A stretch of DNA of 11,375 bases from an uncultured Lachnospiraceae bacterium (GCA_900555195.1 USKC01000072.1:1-11375), one strand, 5' to 3'; counted from the first letter of the stretch, positions 1 through 6,971 are shown. The notes: generated by a model from the sequence alone, not told the origin. Numbers and translations are program-made.

Positions 1-1
1 C

Positions 2-607
2 GTCACCACCAGTGAACGGCTGATGCCGGCCAGCGAAGTGTCCGAGCAGATCAGCCTGGCGGGCACGGAGGCCTCCGGCACCGGCAATATGAAATTCATG
101 CTCAACGGCGCCATCACCCTGGGCACCATGGACGGAGCGAATGTGGAGATTGTGGAAGAAGTGGGAGCGGAGAATGCGGTGATCTTCGGTCTGAGTTCCG
201 ATGAGGTGATTCAGTATGAGAATTACGGCGGATATAATCCCATGGATATCTTCAACAATGATCCGGACATCCGCAGAGTGCTGATGCAGCTGATTAACGG
301 AACCTTTGCGCCCTACGATACGGAGCTGTTCCGCCCGCTGTATAATTCCCTGCTCAATACCCAGAGCACGGCAAAAGCGGATATGTATTTCATCCTGAAG
401 GATTTCAAGCCCTATGCGGAAGCGCAGCGCAGGATTGAAGCGTTCTACAGGGATGAGAAAGCCTGGGCCAGAAGCGCGATCCTCAACGTGGCATGCAGCG
501 GCAAGTTCAGTTCTGACCGTACGATTCAGGAATATGTGGACGAACTGTGGCACCTGGACAAGGTGGTGCTTCCGAAACCGGAGACGGATCGCAGAAGCAG
601 GTTCTAA
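2..607 (+). CDS. glgP: Glycogen/starch phosphorylase, C-terminal part (5' end outside window)
   Basis: This is the last 201 codons of a GT35 alpha-glucan phosphorylase, a cytosolic PLP enzyme that releases glucose-1-phosphate from glycogen or maltodextrin. The reading frame is open from position 2, so the gene starts before the window. The decisive motif is EASGTGNMKF (codons 68-97): its lysine (92-94) is the family's Schiff-base lysine for pyridoxal phosphate, and it is followed by LNGAITLGTMDGANVEI. The downstream part, with YNPMDIF, a YFILKDF stretch and a tail ending KFSSDRTIQEYVDELW, is the usual phosphorylase C-terminus. The protein ends with a short basic tail after the conserved helix. 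The stop is followed by two hairpins before the convergent gene on the other strand. The family is essentially certain; glycogen versus maltodextrin preference cannot be decided from this part. Confidence 0.96.
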   Translation, partial: VTTSERLMPASEVSEQISLAGTEASGTGNMKFMLNGAITLGTMDGANVEIVEEVGAENAVIFGLSSDEVIQYENYGGYNPMDIFNNDPDIRRVLMQLINGTFAPYDTELFRPLYNSLLNTQSTAKADMYFILKDFKPYAEAQRRIEAFYRDEKAWARSAILNVACSGKFSSDRTIQEYVDELWHLDKVVLPKPETDRRSRF

Positions 608-622
608 TAAAATTGAAAACAA

Positions 623-642
623 CGGGCGCGTGTTTTCGCCCG
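623..642 (+). terminator. Small GC-rich hairpin just after glgP
   Basis: CGGGCG (623-628) pairs with CGCCCG (637-642) around an 8-nt loop that contains the only T-run (TTTT). It begins 15 nt after the glgP stop. There is no T-tract after the stem, so it is not a classical intrinsic terminator on its own; it may protect the 3' end or act with the larger hairpin at 655-699. Confidence 0.35.
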
Positions 643-654
643 CTGTTCCATGAT

Positions 655-699
655 AAGGGGCGGAACCCGCCGGCCTTTCCGGCTGGGGTTCCGCCCCTT
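655..699. terminator. Strong hairpin between convergent genes, likely bidirectional terminator
   Basis: A perfect 14-bp stem, AAGGGGCGGAACCC (655-668) with its exact complement (686-699), is topped by a further 5-bp stem, GCCGG (669-673) with CCGGC (679-683). It lies between the stop codons of glgP (+, 607) and the dehydrogenase gene (-, 743). There is no good T-tract on either side, so strict rho-independent activity is uncertain. Position and stability still make it the obvious transcription boundary for both genes. Confidence 0.65.
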
Positions 700-742
700 G
701 TGCATTCATATGTTTAAAGAAAACGTATTTCCACGCGTGCCT

Positions 743-2008
743 TTACTCGTCCGTCAGGGGAATATCCAGCATCCATGCGGTGCGCATCAGCGTCAGGCGA
801 TTGCGCGCGCTGGGAGAATAGTGCAGCAGCTGCGGCAGCGCTTCGTCCGGTGCCTGGATGTCGGCGAGGGTCTTTTTGGCTCCGATCCGGGAATACAGGT
901 CATATAATTCTTCAGAGGAAGGGATGGCGGATATGATCTCGCGGATCGCAGGCCAGGCCTGGATGAGCATTTCCGGCGTTACATCCGCCATGCAGTCCGC
1001 TTTGTTTTCCTCCTGGATAGAGGGATAGAGCTTTTCCCCATAGAAGCTGCGCACTTCGTCCTCGGGAAGGAAGGAATAGGGGCGGACATGGGGGGCGATA
1101 TCTTCCACCTGGGCCAGCCTGTGATAGGCTTTTGAGGCCAGGATGGTGCCCACGCCCACCTTTTCCCCATGGAGCGCATTGGAGCGGAACGCAAAGGCAT
1201 CCGGCCCCATCTCGATCAGGTGGGAAATGTGATGTTCGCATCCGGAAGCGGGGCGGGAATTGCCCATAAGCTGCATGGCAAGGCCTGAGAGGATCAGCGC
1301 GTAGGTGAGCTGTTCAAAGGCCTTTTCATCGCCGTCTTTCAGTCCCAGGCAGCAGGAATAGACCGCTTCCACCGCATCCCGGGTCATTTTCTCGATGACC
1401 GGGCAGAAATATTCGCCAGTGAGGGCATGGGCGATCTTCCAGTCCGCCAGCGCGGTATATTTTCCGAAGATGTCCCCTGCGCCGGAGAGCGCCAGATAAA
1501 GGGGCGCTTCTTTGATGATATCGATATCGGCCAGCACAAAGACAGGGGCTACGCCGGGCATGGTCTTTTTATATCCTTTCCAGGTCATGGCGGACACGGT
1601 GGAGCAGAAGCCGTCCACGCTTGCAGCCGTGGGGCAGGAGATGAAAGGAATGCCTCTTTCGTTGGCGCAGTACCTGGTCGTATCATGGATGGTGCCGCTT
1701 CCTATAGCGATCAGATAATCGATCCCTTCCTGCAACTGTTCCTGTACCATTCCAACCGCGATCTCATTGGCATGGAGATTCTCCGGATTCAGAATGATCT
1801 CCTGGTCGGCTTTCGGATGAACGACGTTCTTGGCCTGGTAGGTATTTTCATCATAGATGACGGCCCGTCTGCCGGTCAGATGATATTTGGCGGCGTATTC
1901 ATCCAGCTTGTTTATGCATCCGGATTCGATGACCGCTTCCCGGGTGACCATATGATGTTCCCTGCCGCAGGAACAGGGCCCGTTTAGTTTCATGCTGTCG
2001 ATAATCAT
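743..2008 (-). CDS. egsA: sn-glycerol-1-phosphate dehydrogenase (EgsA/AraM family)
   Basis: A 421-aa member of the iron/nickel-dependent alcohol dehydrogenase-like family of glycerol-1-phosphate dehydrogenases. These interconvert dihydroxyacetone phosphate and sn-glycerol-1-phosphate with NAD(P)H in the cytosol. Visible motifs: an N-terminal CSCGREHH segment (12-19), a dinucleotide-binding AIGSGTIHD (101-109), the SCPTAASVDGFCS stretch (124-136), GAGDIFGKYTALADW (176-190) with the likely metal ligand D179, GCEHHISHLIE (256-266) and ALHGEKVGVG (278-287). The histidines of the last two motifs are the other expected metal ligands. I chose ATG 2008 because AAGGAGG lies 5 nt upstream (2014-2020 on the complement). 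The frame is open to 2098, but that longer start lies in the promoter and adds a non-conserved 30-aa extension. The gene is divergent from the DeoR-type regulator. The specific substrate is inferred from the family. Confidence 0.9.
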   Translation of the reverse strand: MIIDSMKLNGPCSCGREHHMVTREAVIESGCINKLDEYAAKYHLTGRRAVIYDENTYQAKNVVHPKADQEIILNPENLHANEIAVGMVQEQLQEGIDYLIAIGSGTIHDTTRYCANERGIPFISCPTAASVDGFCSTVSAMTWKGYKKTMPGVAPVFVLADIDIIKEAPLYLALSGAGDIFGKYTALADWKIAHALTGEYFCPVIEKMTRDAVEAVYSCCLGLKDGDEKAFEQLTYALILSGLAMQLMGNSRPASGCEHHISHLIEMGPDAFAFRSNALHGEKVGVGTILASKAYHRLAQVEDIAPHVRPYSFLPEDEVRSFYGEKLYPSIQEENKADCMADVTPEMLIQAWPAIREIISAIPSSEELYDLYSRIGAKKTLADIQAPDEALPQLLHYSPSARNRLTLMRTAWMLDIPLTDE

Positions 2009-2029
2009 GGGTTCCTCCTTCAATCTGAT

Positions 2030-2039
2030 ACAGATCTGT
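2030..2039. promoter_or_regulatory. 10-bp perfect palindrome in the egsA leader
   Basis: ACAGATCTGT is a perfect palindrome inside the predicted 5' leader of the dehydrogenase gene, about 10 bp upstream of its ribosome binding site and downstream of its -10 box. The position would suit a repressor site, but a 10-bp palindrome is short and could be chance. Confidence 0.25.
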
Positions 2040-2065
2040 TTTGGATATTTGTTTTTGCTGGCTTC

Positions 2066-2094
2066 ATTATAGTGCAGTTTTTGCCAGTTGTCCA
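2066..2094 (-). promoter_or_regulatory. Sigma-70/sigma-A type promoter of egsA
   Basis: On the minus strand, TGGACA (2094-2089) is followed after exactly 17 bp by a perfect TATAAT (2071-2066). The -35 matches TTGACA at 5 of 6 positions. The predicted start near 2059 gives a leader of about 50 nt to the ATG at 2008. Confidence 0.8.
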
Positions 2095-2101
2095 CCAAAA
2101 T

Positions 2102-2149
2102 GAAAGTAAAAACGAAATAGAAATGAAAAAAGTTGAAATAAAAAAGAAA
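2102..2149. promoter_or_regulatory. Phased GAAA repeats between the divergent promoters (candidate operator/UP element)
   Basis: GAAA starts at 2102, 2114, 2125, 2135 and 2146, steps of 12, 11, 10 and 11 bp, so about one per helical turn, with one extra copy at 2120. The stretch is almost free of C on the plus strand. It fills the space between the -35 box of egsA (ends 2094) and that of the DeoR-type gene (starts 2154). On the other strand it reads as repeated TTTC. Repeated TTTC-type half-sites occur in operators of some DeoR-family regulators (AgaR, for example). A-tract bending or an UP element for both promoters is an alternative. Confidence 0.45.
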
Positions 2150-2153
2150 GTGG

Positions 2154-2183
2154 TTGCGAATGCCCGGCGGGGGCGTATATAAT
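2154..2183 (+). promoter_or_regulatory. Promoter of the DeoR-family regulator gene
   Basis: TTGCGA (2154-2159) is followed after 18 bp by a perfect TATAAT (2178-2183). The spacer is unusually GC-rich (GCCCGGCGGGGGCG). The predicted start near 2190 gives a leader of about 60 nt to the ATG at 2252. Confidence 0.65.
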
Positions 2184-2251
2184 GGTCAAAACGAGGAAAG
2201 ACGAAGAAACAGTCCAGACCCGTCTGAACTGTTACAAGATGGAGAAATGGG

Positions 2252-3040
2252 ATGAATCAGGAAGAACGGAAAAAATATATATTGGATCAGCTGCAGCGCA
2301 GATCTTCCATATCGGTTGCGGAACTGAGCGAGGCATTTTTGCTTTCGGAAGTTTCGGTACGAAAGCTTCTGTCGGGCATGGAGCAGGAAGGGGTGCTGAA
2401 GCGGACCTGGGGAGGCGCGGTGAGCGCCTATGGTTCCCTGCGGGAATTTTCCCATCAGGAGAATGAAGTGCGGCAGATCGAAGAAAAACGCGCCATAGCC
2501 CGGGAAGCCTATGCATGCATCCGGGATGGGGAAGCGGTTTTTCTGGACAGCGGGACCACCACGCTGGAGCTGGCGAAACTCATCACGGCCGGAGGGAAGC
2601 GGAACATCCTGCCCTGCACGAACAATCTCCGCGTAGCCATGGAACTGGCCAAAGCGGAGGACATCCACAGCATTCTCATCGGAGGGGAACTGCGCACCAA
2701 CATTTATTCCTGCGTGGGCTATCTGGCAAAACAGGCGCTGTCCAACCTGTTTTTTGACAAAGGCTTTATAAGCGGCAATCATTATACGGCGGAACGCGGT
2801 TTCTCCACGCCTACGATGGGGGAAGCGGAGCTGAAACAGAAGATCCTGTCCGTATCCAAAGAGAAATTCATGCTCATGGACTATACAAAATATGGGGACG
2901 ATTCCATGGTGCTCATCGCCCCGCCGGATGGGGTGGACGTGCTGATTACGGACTGGCATATTCCGGAAAAAGTGATCGCCGCTTTTGCGGAAAAGGATGT
3001 AAAGGTGATCGCCGCACAGCCGGAGGGCGTGCCGGACTGA
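2252..3040 (+). CDS. DeoR/GlpR-family transcriptional regulator
   Basis: A 262-aa cytosolic repressor or activator of the DeoR family, sensing a phosphorylated sugar or polyol. The N-terminal winged helix-turn-helix spans about residues 3-58: ERKKYILDQLQ, then SISVAELSEAFLLSEVSVRKLL, then the wing GVLKRTWGGA. The C-terminal sensor domain, of the isomerase-like DeoR type, shows LDSGTTTLELAKLI (98-111), TNNLRVAMELA (123-133), LIGGELR (142-148) and the GFISGNHYTAERGFSTPTMGE region (171-191), followed by EAELKQKIL. Length and order are typical. The start is supported by TGGAG 7 nt upstream (2240-2244). The gene is transcribed away from the glycerol-1-phosphate dehydrogenase gene and shares its control region, so that gene is the first candidate target. 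The effector cannot be read from the sequence. Confidence 0.93.
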   Translation: MNQEERKKYILDQLQRRSSISVAELSEAFLLSEVSVRKLLSGMEQEGVLKRTWGGAVSAYGSLREFSHQENEVRQIEEKRAIAREAYACIRDGEAVFLDSGTTTLELAKLITAGGKRNILPCTNNLRVAMELAKAEDIHSILIGGELRTNIYSCVGYLAKQALSNLFFDKGFISGNHYTAERGFSTPTMGEAELKQKILSVSKEKFMLMDYTKYGDDSMVLIAPPDGVDVLITDWHIPEKVIAAFAEKDVKVIAAQPEGVPD

Positions 3041-3073
3041 AGGGCGCGGCGCAGCGCTTCCTGCATGCCGTTT

Positions 3074-3997
3074 TCACGCATGGGAAAGGATGGGAAAGCG
3101 TGCAGCGCGCGGCAGCAGGATCTCGCCTTTGACAAAGAGGGCGTCGTCATCCTCCCAAAGGGGAGATGTCTCATACCCTTCCGGATCCGAAGGGGCAAAG
3201 CCCAGCTCAAGCCGGGAACAAGAGCTTCCCAGAGCGAGGGCAGCCGTCAAGGGATCGAGCGGAACCGGGGAGAAAATGCCGTCCAGGCAGAGGGTATCCT
3301 CCACAACCTCTGCTATGATATAGGCATCGGCTTCCGGCAGATAATAGACCTGGTCTTTCATGAAGGAAGTGGCGTAAAACAGGACGAGGCCCGGGTTGTT
3401 TCGCATGGCAAAGCTTCCGTTATCGGCGCTGTCCCTGACCGCACACCAGAGCGCGTCCCGTCCCTCCTTTGTATCCATATTCACCTTCCTCGCTGCGCCC
3501 CTGCCGGAAGGAGAGGAAAGCGCGGGGGAAGAGGGCCGTTTTTTGGAGTCGGATACATCCTCCTGCCTGCAGACGGAAAGGGAGCGGGTATACTTGGTCT
3601 CTCCCATGCGCGTGAACCCAAAACGGGGGTAGAAATCCAGCACAGTATTGTTGGCGAACAGATAAATGCCCTGGGCATATCCCGTCCAGTCTTTTTCGAT
3701 TTCTTCCATCAGGCGGCGGCACAATCCCTGACGGCGGAAGGCCGGTTTGGTCATGACCGTGCCAAGCTGGAGAAAGCGATGTGGACTTCCTTCCGCGGAA
3801 AAATCCATGAGATTGACGGACACATTGGCGACCACCTGCCCCTCATGGACGGCACAATAGGGGATATACCTTTCCCCCCAATAGCCGTACTGATACCAGG
3901 GCTCGAAGTCCAGCCCGAAGGTCTCCCCGGCCAGAGCGTTAAAGCTGTGCCGGAGAGCGGCATCTTCTTTCACATTCTTACAAATCTGAATGTTCAT
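3074..3997 (-). CDS. GNAT-family N-acetyltransferase with an extra C-terminal domain
   Basis: A 307-aa protein. The first ~140 residues form a Gcn5-related acetyltransferase domain: VVANVSVNLMDF (55-66), the acetyl-CoA pyrophosphate-loop region GTVMTKPAFRRQGLCRRLMEEI (79-100, RRQGLC as the Q/R-x-x-G-x-G/A motif), and IYLFANNTVLDFYPRFGF (111-128), typical of motif B. A proline/serine/arginine-rich linker (about 149-172) leads to a second part (173-307) with no motif I can name. Similar two-part GNATs of about 300 aa are common in Bacillota. ATG 3997 has AAGGAAGG 7 nt upstream. An in-frame ATG at 4081 would add 28 residues but overlaps a hairpin and has no ribosome binding site. The gene converges on the DeoR-type gene with only 33 bp between stops and no obvious terminator. 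The acetyl acceptor is unknown. Confidence 0.85.
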   Translation of the reverse strand: MNIQICKNVKEDAALRHSFNALAGETFGLDFEPWYQYGYWGERYIPYCAVHEGQVVANVSVNLMDFSAEGSPHRFLQLGTVMTKPAFRRQGLCRRLMEEIEKDWTGYAQGIYLFANNTVLDFYPRFGFTRMGETKYTRSLSVCRQEDVSDSKKRPSSPALSSPSGRGAARKVNMDTKEGRDALWCAVRDSADNGSFAMRNNPGLVLFYATSFMKDQVYYLPEADAYIIAEVVEDTLCLDGIFSPVPLDPLTAALALGSSCSRLELGFAPSDPEGYETSPLWEDDDALFVKGEILLPRAARFPILSHA

Positions 3998-4083
3998 GAT
4001 GTTTCCTTCCTTATCTAATACCGTTTGGCGGACAACGAGGGACAAACTATCCCGCAGCGCCGCTGTACGAATGATTTTCATGT

Positions 4084-4113
4084 CCCGCTCTTCTGCTGAG
4101 CGGGTTTTATTTT
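4084..4113 (+). terminator. Terminator-shaped hairpin between the lipoprotein and GNAT genes
   Basis: CCCGCTC (4084-4090) pairs with GAGCGGG (4098-4104) around a 7-nt loop and is followed on the plus strand by TTTTATTTT (4105-4113). That is a textbook intrinsic terminator for plus-strand transcription. Both flanking genes, however, are on the minus strand, and the T-run overlaps the 3' end of the lipoprotein gene (TAA at 4109-4107). For minus-strand transcripts it is a hairpin preceded by A's with no T-tract after it. Confidence 0.5.
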
Positions 4114-4769
4114 GTGAGGAAGCAGTAGGAAGCTTCCCCAAAGAAAGAGCGCTCTTCTTTCTTCCCCTCATCCCAGGTTGCGGTGAGTTCATAGACGCGT
4201 CCCGGCTGCAGATGGATGAGAGAGACATCCTCGGATTCTGTTTCATGGAGCGGCTCTGCACCGGCATTTCCCAGATCGGCGGCATCCCACTCCCGCAGCA
4301 AGATCCGATCGGGTGAGATGGAACAGGATACCAAATAGGGAGTGCCCTCCAGCTGCTGGTATTCCGTGACCGGCAGGGCTTCTGTTTCCGGAGGCAGATC
4401 CAGGGCGGACGCGCCGCAGGCGATGACGGATTGGATCTCCTTTTGCTCCAGAACCGACCACTCATAGGAACCGGAATCCAGCGTGAAAGGGTTATACAGA
4501 CTGGAAAGGGAATCGGTCAGGGTCAGCTGGGGCGGGGAAGAGAGCGGAAGCGCTGCGGAAGTGGTTTCCGCAGCGATTTCGGTTGTTTCCACGAGTTCCT
4601 TCTGCAGGGAAGCTGTCTCTTGCACCGCTCCCGTTTCAGAAGGAGAAGAACAGCCCGCAAAGAAAAGAGAGACGGCCAGGGTGAGAGACACGACGGTAGA
4701 AAGGGACAAGTTCCTGTGCGGGGAACAAGACAGAACGGTTCTTCCGGAAATACGGTCTGTAGGTTTCAT
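4107..4769 (-). CDS. Uncharacterised secreted lipoprotein
   Basis: A 220-aa protein with a lipoprotein signal peptide: a basic N-region (to about residue 19), a hydrophobic core LSLSTVVSLTLAVSLFFA (21-38) and the lipobox FAGC with the lipidated cysteine at 40. The F at -3 is less usual than L, V or I. A Ser/Thr/Glu-rich spacer (41-90), as expected for a surface tether, precedes a domain beginning NPFTLDSGSYEWSV (93-106), then SVIACGASALD (114-124), and ending with RVYELTATWDEG and GEASYCF. It loosely resembles small beta-rich lipoproteins I associate with Lachnospiraceae (a late YEVTATW-like strand), but I recognise no named family or function. AAAGGAG (4778-4784 on the complement) lies 8 nt before the ATG. 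It is divergent from the diguanylate cyclase and 109 bp upstream of the GNAT gene. Confidence 0.8.
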   Translation of the reverse strand: MKPTDRISGRTVLSCSPHRNLSLSTVVSLTLAVSLFFAGCSSPSETGAVQETASLQKELVETTEIAAETTSAALPLSSPPQLTLTDSLSSLYNPFTLDSGSYEWSVLEQKEIQSVIACGASALDLPPETEALPVTEYQQLEGTPYLVSCSISPDRILLREWDAADLGNAGAEPLHETESEDVSLIHLQPGRVYELTATWDEGKKEERSFFGEASYCFLTK

Positions 4770-4871
4770 CTTGGATGCTCCTTTCTTAAAATGCAGTCTT
4801 TGAAAAGAAAATGCCGGAAGTGTATAGGAGCCGGCAGGTGCCGCTGGAATTTGGCGGGTAAGTATGGACTT

Positions 4872-4880
4872 ATCATATCA
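4872..4880 (-). promoter_or_regulatory. Possible extended -10 promoter of the lipoprotein gene
   Basis: On the minus strand TGATATGAT fits an extended -10 (TG, one base, TATGAT). No convincing -35 lies 17 bp upstream (TAGCCT). The predicted leader would be about 95 nt and would include a 6-bp hairpin (TGCCGG 4812-4817 with CCGGCA 4831-4836). Confidence 0.3.
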
Positions 4881-4929
4881 TATTGCAGCATGCCAGGCTA
4901 TACGAAAACGGATTGGCAGGAACAATTTC

Positions 4930-4958
4930 TTGTTGATTGAACCATACAAGAGTATAAT
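4930..4958 (+). promoter_or_regulatory. Promoter of the diguanylate cyclase gene
   Basis: A perfect TATAAT (4953-4958) lies 17 bp after TTGTTG (4930-4935), a weak -35 with only the TTG matching. The predicted start near 4965 leaves a short leader of about 20 nt. The rest of the 216-bp gap between the divergent genes is AT-rich and shows no other clear element. Confidence 0.55.
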
Positions 4959-4974
4959 ACTATTACAATAAATT

Positions 4975-4988
4975 GGTGAGCAGGATTG
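4975..4988 (+). promoter_or_regulatory. Ribosome binding site and TTG start of the diguanylate cyclase gene
   Basis: GGTGA (4975-4979), complementary to the extended anti-Shine-Dalgarno sequence, lies 6 nt before TTG 4986. The alternative in-frame ATGs at 5007 and 5019 have only a weak A/G-rich sequence or a too-close AAAAGG in front. All three starts lie before the first membrane segment, so the choice does not affect the domains. Confidence 0.5.
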
Positions 4989-6971
4989 GGACTGCACAGA
5001 AGAAAAATGAAAAGGCCTATGGAAAAAGTAGATAAGAAAAAAAGAGGGAAACGATATCTGCAGATGCCGATGTGGGTGACTGCTGTTTTGATCCTTTTTA
5101 TAGTAGGGGCTTCCTTTTTTGCTTCAGAAAGGATCAACCGCATGGAGGAAGAAAAGAGTTTCGACGATCTCGCAAAAGAGGCGGAAGGACTGGCTGCCAG
5201 CATAGAATTTCATATGGAAGGTGACAGAGAACTTCTGGAACTTCTGGCGGACCTGATCGCCACATATGATGAACTGGATTCTCCTAAAATGTGGGAAGTG
5301 CTGGATTCTTATTCTGCGCTGGGGATGATGTCACGGGTGGAACTGCTTCTGCCGGATGACTCTGTCATCACGCAGGGAGGAGAGCGGATAGATGCGGCCG
5401 GCCGGCTTTCCTTTGAAAAGGAGGCGGCGCAGGGAGCCCATATCACGAAGAAAGAGGAGGATCTTACCGAGGAGGGAAAGCCCATATTGCGCCATTATGT
5501 GCCCGTTGTCCGGAAAGGTGAAACGGTGGCCATGCTTTACGGGATTATTGACCTGGAAACATTGCCTGAAGATTTCCTGACGGAGGCCTATGGAGGACAG
5601 GCAGCCGTTTATATCATAGAGGGTGAAACGGGAGACTTCCTGCTGGATACCTGGCATGGAGGAACAGGAAATATCTGGGAACTGGGGGAGCGGCCAATGG
5701 CTCCCGGCTACGATCATGAACAGCTGAAACAGGGCTTGATTGACGGCAAGATTGGCTATGTGGTCTTTGTGTCCCGGACGATAGGGAGTTATCTCTACTT
5801 TTATTATTGCCCCATGCAGATCAATGACTGGCGTCTTGCCATGTCCGTACCTGAAGCGGTTGTTTTTGCCCGGGCGAATGAGATTCAGAATGCATTGAGC
5901 ATTTTCCTGGCATTTGAAGTGATTTCCTGCATTCTGTATTTTGTATGGATGCTGCACTATATATTCAGACAGATGCGGGAGAAGCAGCGCCAGCTGGATA
6001 CAGTAAATGAAATCTACGAAGTGGAAAAGCTGTTGTTTAATGCACATGAAAGACAGGAAAATATAGAAGCAGCCCTAGAACGGATAGGGCTTCTTGCATC
6101 CGCAGAAGGGGTCAGTTTTTGGATGGCCGGTGATTCTGAGAATGAGGATTCTTTTGTGTGGGGAAAATGGGAAGACGAAAGCGTTCATAGGAAGTTTTCT
6201 GAGAAGGGGGAGAATATCCGCCGTCTTTTGGAATACTTTGAGGAGGGACACGAGGAATTTGCGGCATATGATGCGCAGGAGTTCCATGCCGTCTGGCAGG
6301 AAGAAAAGCCGGAACGGATTAAGAATCTGCTGGCGGTTCCTGTAGAAGGCAGAGAAAGAAGCATATGCGGGATTCTTTTCGTCTATAATATGGCGAGGAA
6401 GCGGGCTGTTTTGCCGCTGCTTAAAAGCGTGGCCTTCAGCTTCAGCCTGTTCTGTTACAATATGCGCTCTTACTATTCGATGAAAGAGCATGGGGAAACG
6501 GATCTGCTGACGGGGCTGTATAACCGGAACAGATATGAACTGGATCTGCCGGACATTGCGGGAATGTATCAGACATCGCTGGCATGTATTTATATGGATG
6601 TAAACGGCCTTCATGAACTGAACAACAGCCAGGGACATGAAGCAGGAGATGAGATGCTGAAGGCGGTGGCGGAGGAAATCCGTACAAGATTCGGTTCCGA
6701 TCATACCTACCGCATAGGCGGGGATGAGTTTTTGATTTTTGCAATAGATATGGAGGAGGAGACGATCCGGCGCCTGATTGACGAAACGGAAAGGCAGCTG
6801 GAGCAGCGGGGATTCTATATCTCAACCGGGTTTAGCCGGGAAGAGCAGGTTTCTTCTCTGCAAGCATTGATTAAAATGGCTGAGAAGAAAATGTATGCGG
6901 CCAAAAAGGCGTATTATGATCGGGCACAGAATGACCGGAGGCGGAGAGAACGTATGCCTTCGCAGGAATGA
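4986..6971 (+). CDS. Membrane-anchored diguanylate cyclase (extracellular sensor, GAF-like, GGDEF)
   Basis: A 661-aa protein that makes the second messenger c-di-GMP from two GTP. Layout: a basic N-terminus, TM helix 1 (about 29-47), an extracellular sensor of about 250 residues (50-300, Cache-like in size and position), TM helix 2 (about 301-325), a short coiled linker (329-355), a GAF-like cytoplasmic domain (about 345-490) and a C-terminal GGDEF domain (about 503-645). The catalytic domain looks active: DLLTGLYNRNRYE (506-518), YMDVNG with metal ligand D538, NNSQGHEAGDEML (546-558) and an intact GGDEF at 578-582. The allosteric inhibition site (RxxD five residues before GGDEF) is imperfect: D572 is present but position 569 is F, with arginine one residue early (R568). 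Product inhibition may be weak. The start is TTG. Only 36 nt separate it from the pap gene downstream, suggesting one transcript. The ligand is unknown. Confidence 0.92.
   Translation: MGLHRRKMKRPMEKVDKKKRGKRYLQMPMWVTAVLILFIVGASFFASERINRMEEEKSFDDLAKEAEGLAASIEFHMEGDRELLELLADLIATYDELDSPKMWEVLDSYSALGMMSRVELLLPDDSVITQGGERIDAAGRLSFEKEAAQGAHITKKEEDLTEEGKPILRHYVPVVRKGETVAMLYGIIDLETLPEDFLTEAYGGQAAVYIIEGETGDFLLDTWHGGTGNIWELGERPMAPGYDHEQLKQGLIDGKIGYVVFVSRTIGSYLYFYYCPMQINDWRLAMSVPEAVVFARANEIQNALSIFLAFEVISCILYFVWMLHYIFRQMREKQRQLDTVNEIYEVEKLLFNAHERQENIEAALERIGLLASAEGVSFWMAGDSENEDSFVWGKWEDESVHRKFSEKGENIRRLLEYFEEGHEEFAAYDAQEFHAVWQEEKPERIKNLLAVPVEGRERSICGILFVYNMARKRAVLPLLKSVAFSFSLFCYNMRSYYSMKEHGETDLLTGLYNRNRYELDLPDIAGMYQTSLACIYMDVNGLHELNNSQGHEAGDEMLKAVAEEIRTRFGSDHTYRIGGDEFLIFAIDMEEETIRRLIDETERQLEQRGFYISTGFSREEQVSSLQALIKMAEKKMYAAKKAYYDRAQNDRRRRERMPSQE

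Noticed and set aside
1427-1987. 186-codon open frame on the plus strand inside the glycerol-1-phosphate dehydrogenase gene
   Set aside because: It is antisense to conserved, motif-bearing sequence, has no ribosome binding site and resembles no protein; long antisense frames are common in GC-rich DNA.
2009-2098. 30-codon N-terminal extension of the dehydrogenase (start at 2098)
   Set aside because: It overlaps the predicted -35/-10 boxes and leader, while ATG 2008 has a strong AAGGAGG at normal spacing and begins the conserved protein.
3065-4018. 317-codon plus-strand frame opposite the GNAT gene
   Set aside because: The minus strand carries clear GNAT motifs and a good ribosome binding site; the plus-strand translation has no recognisable motif.
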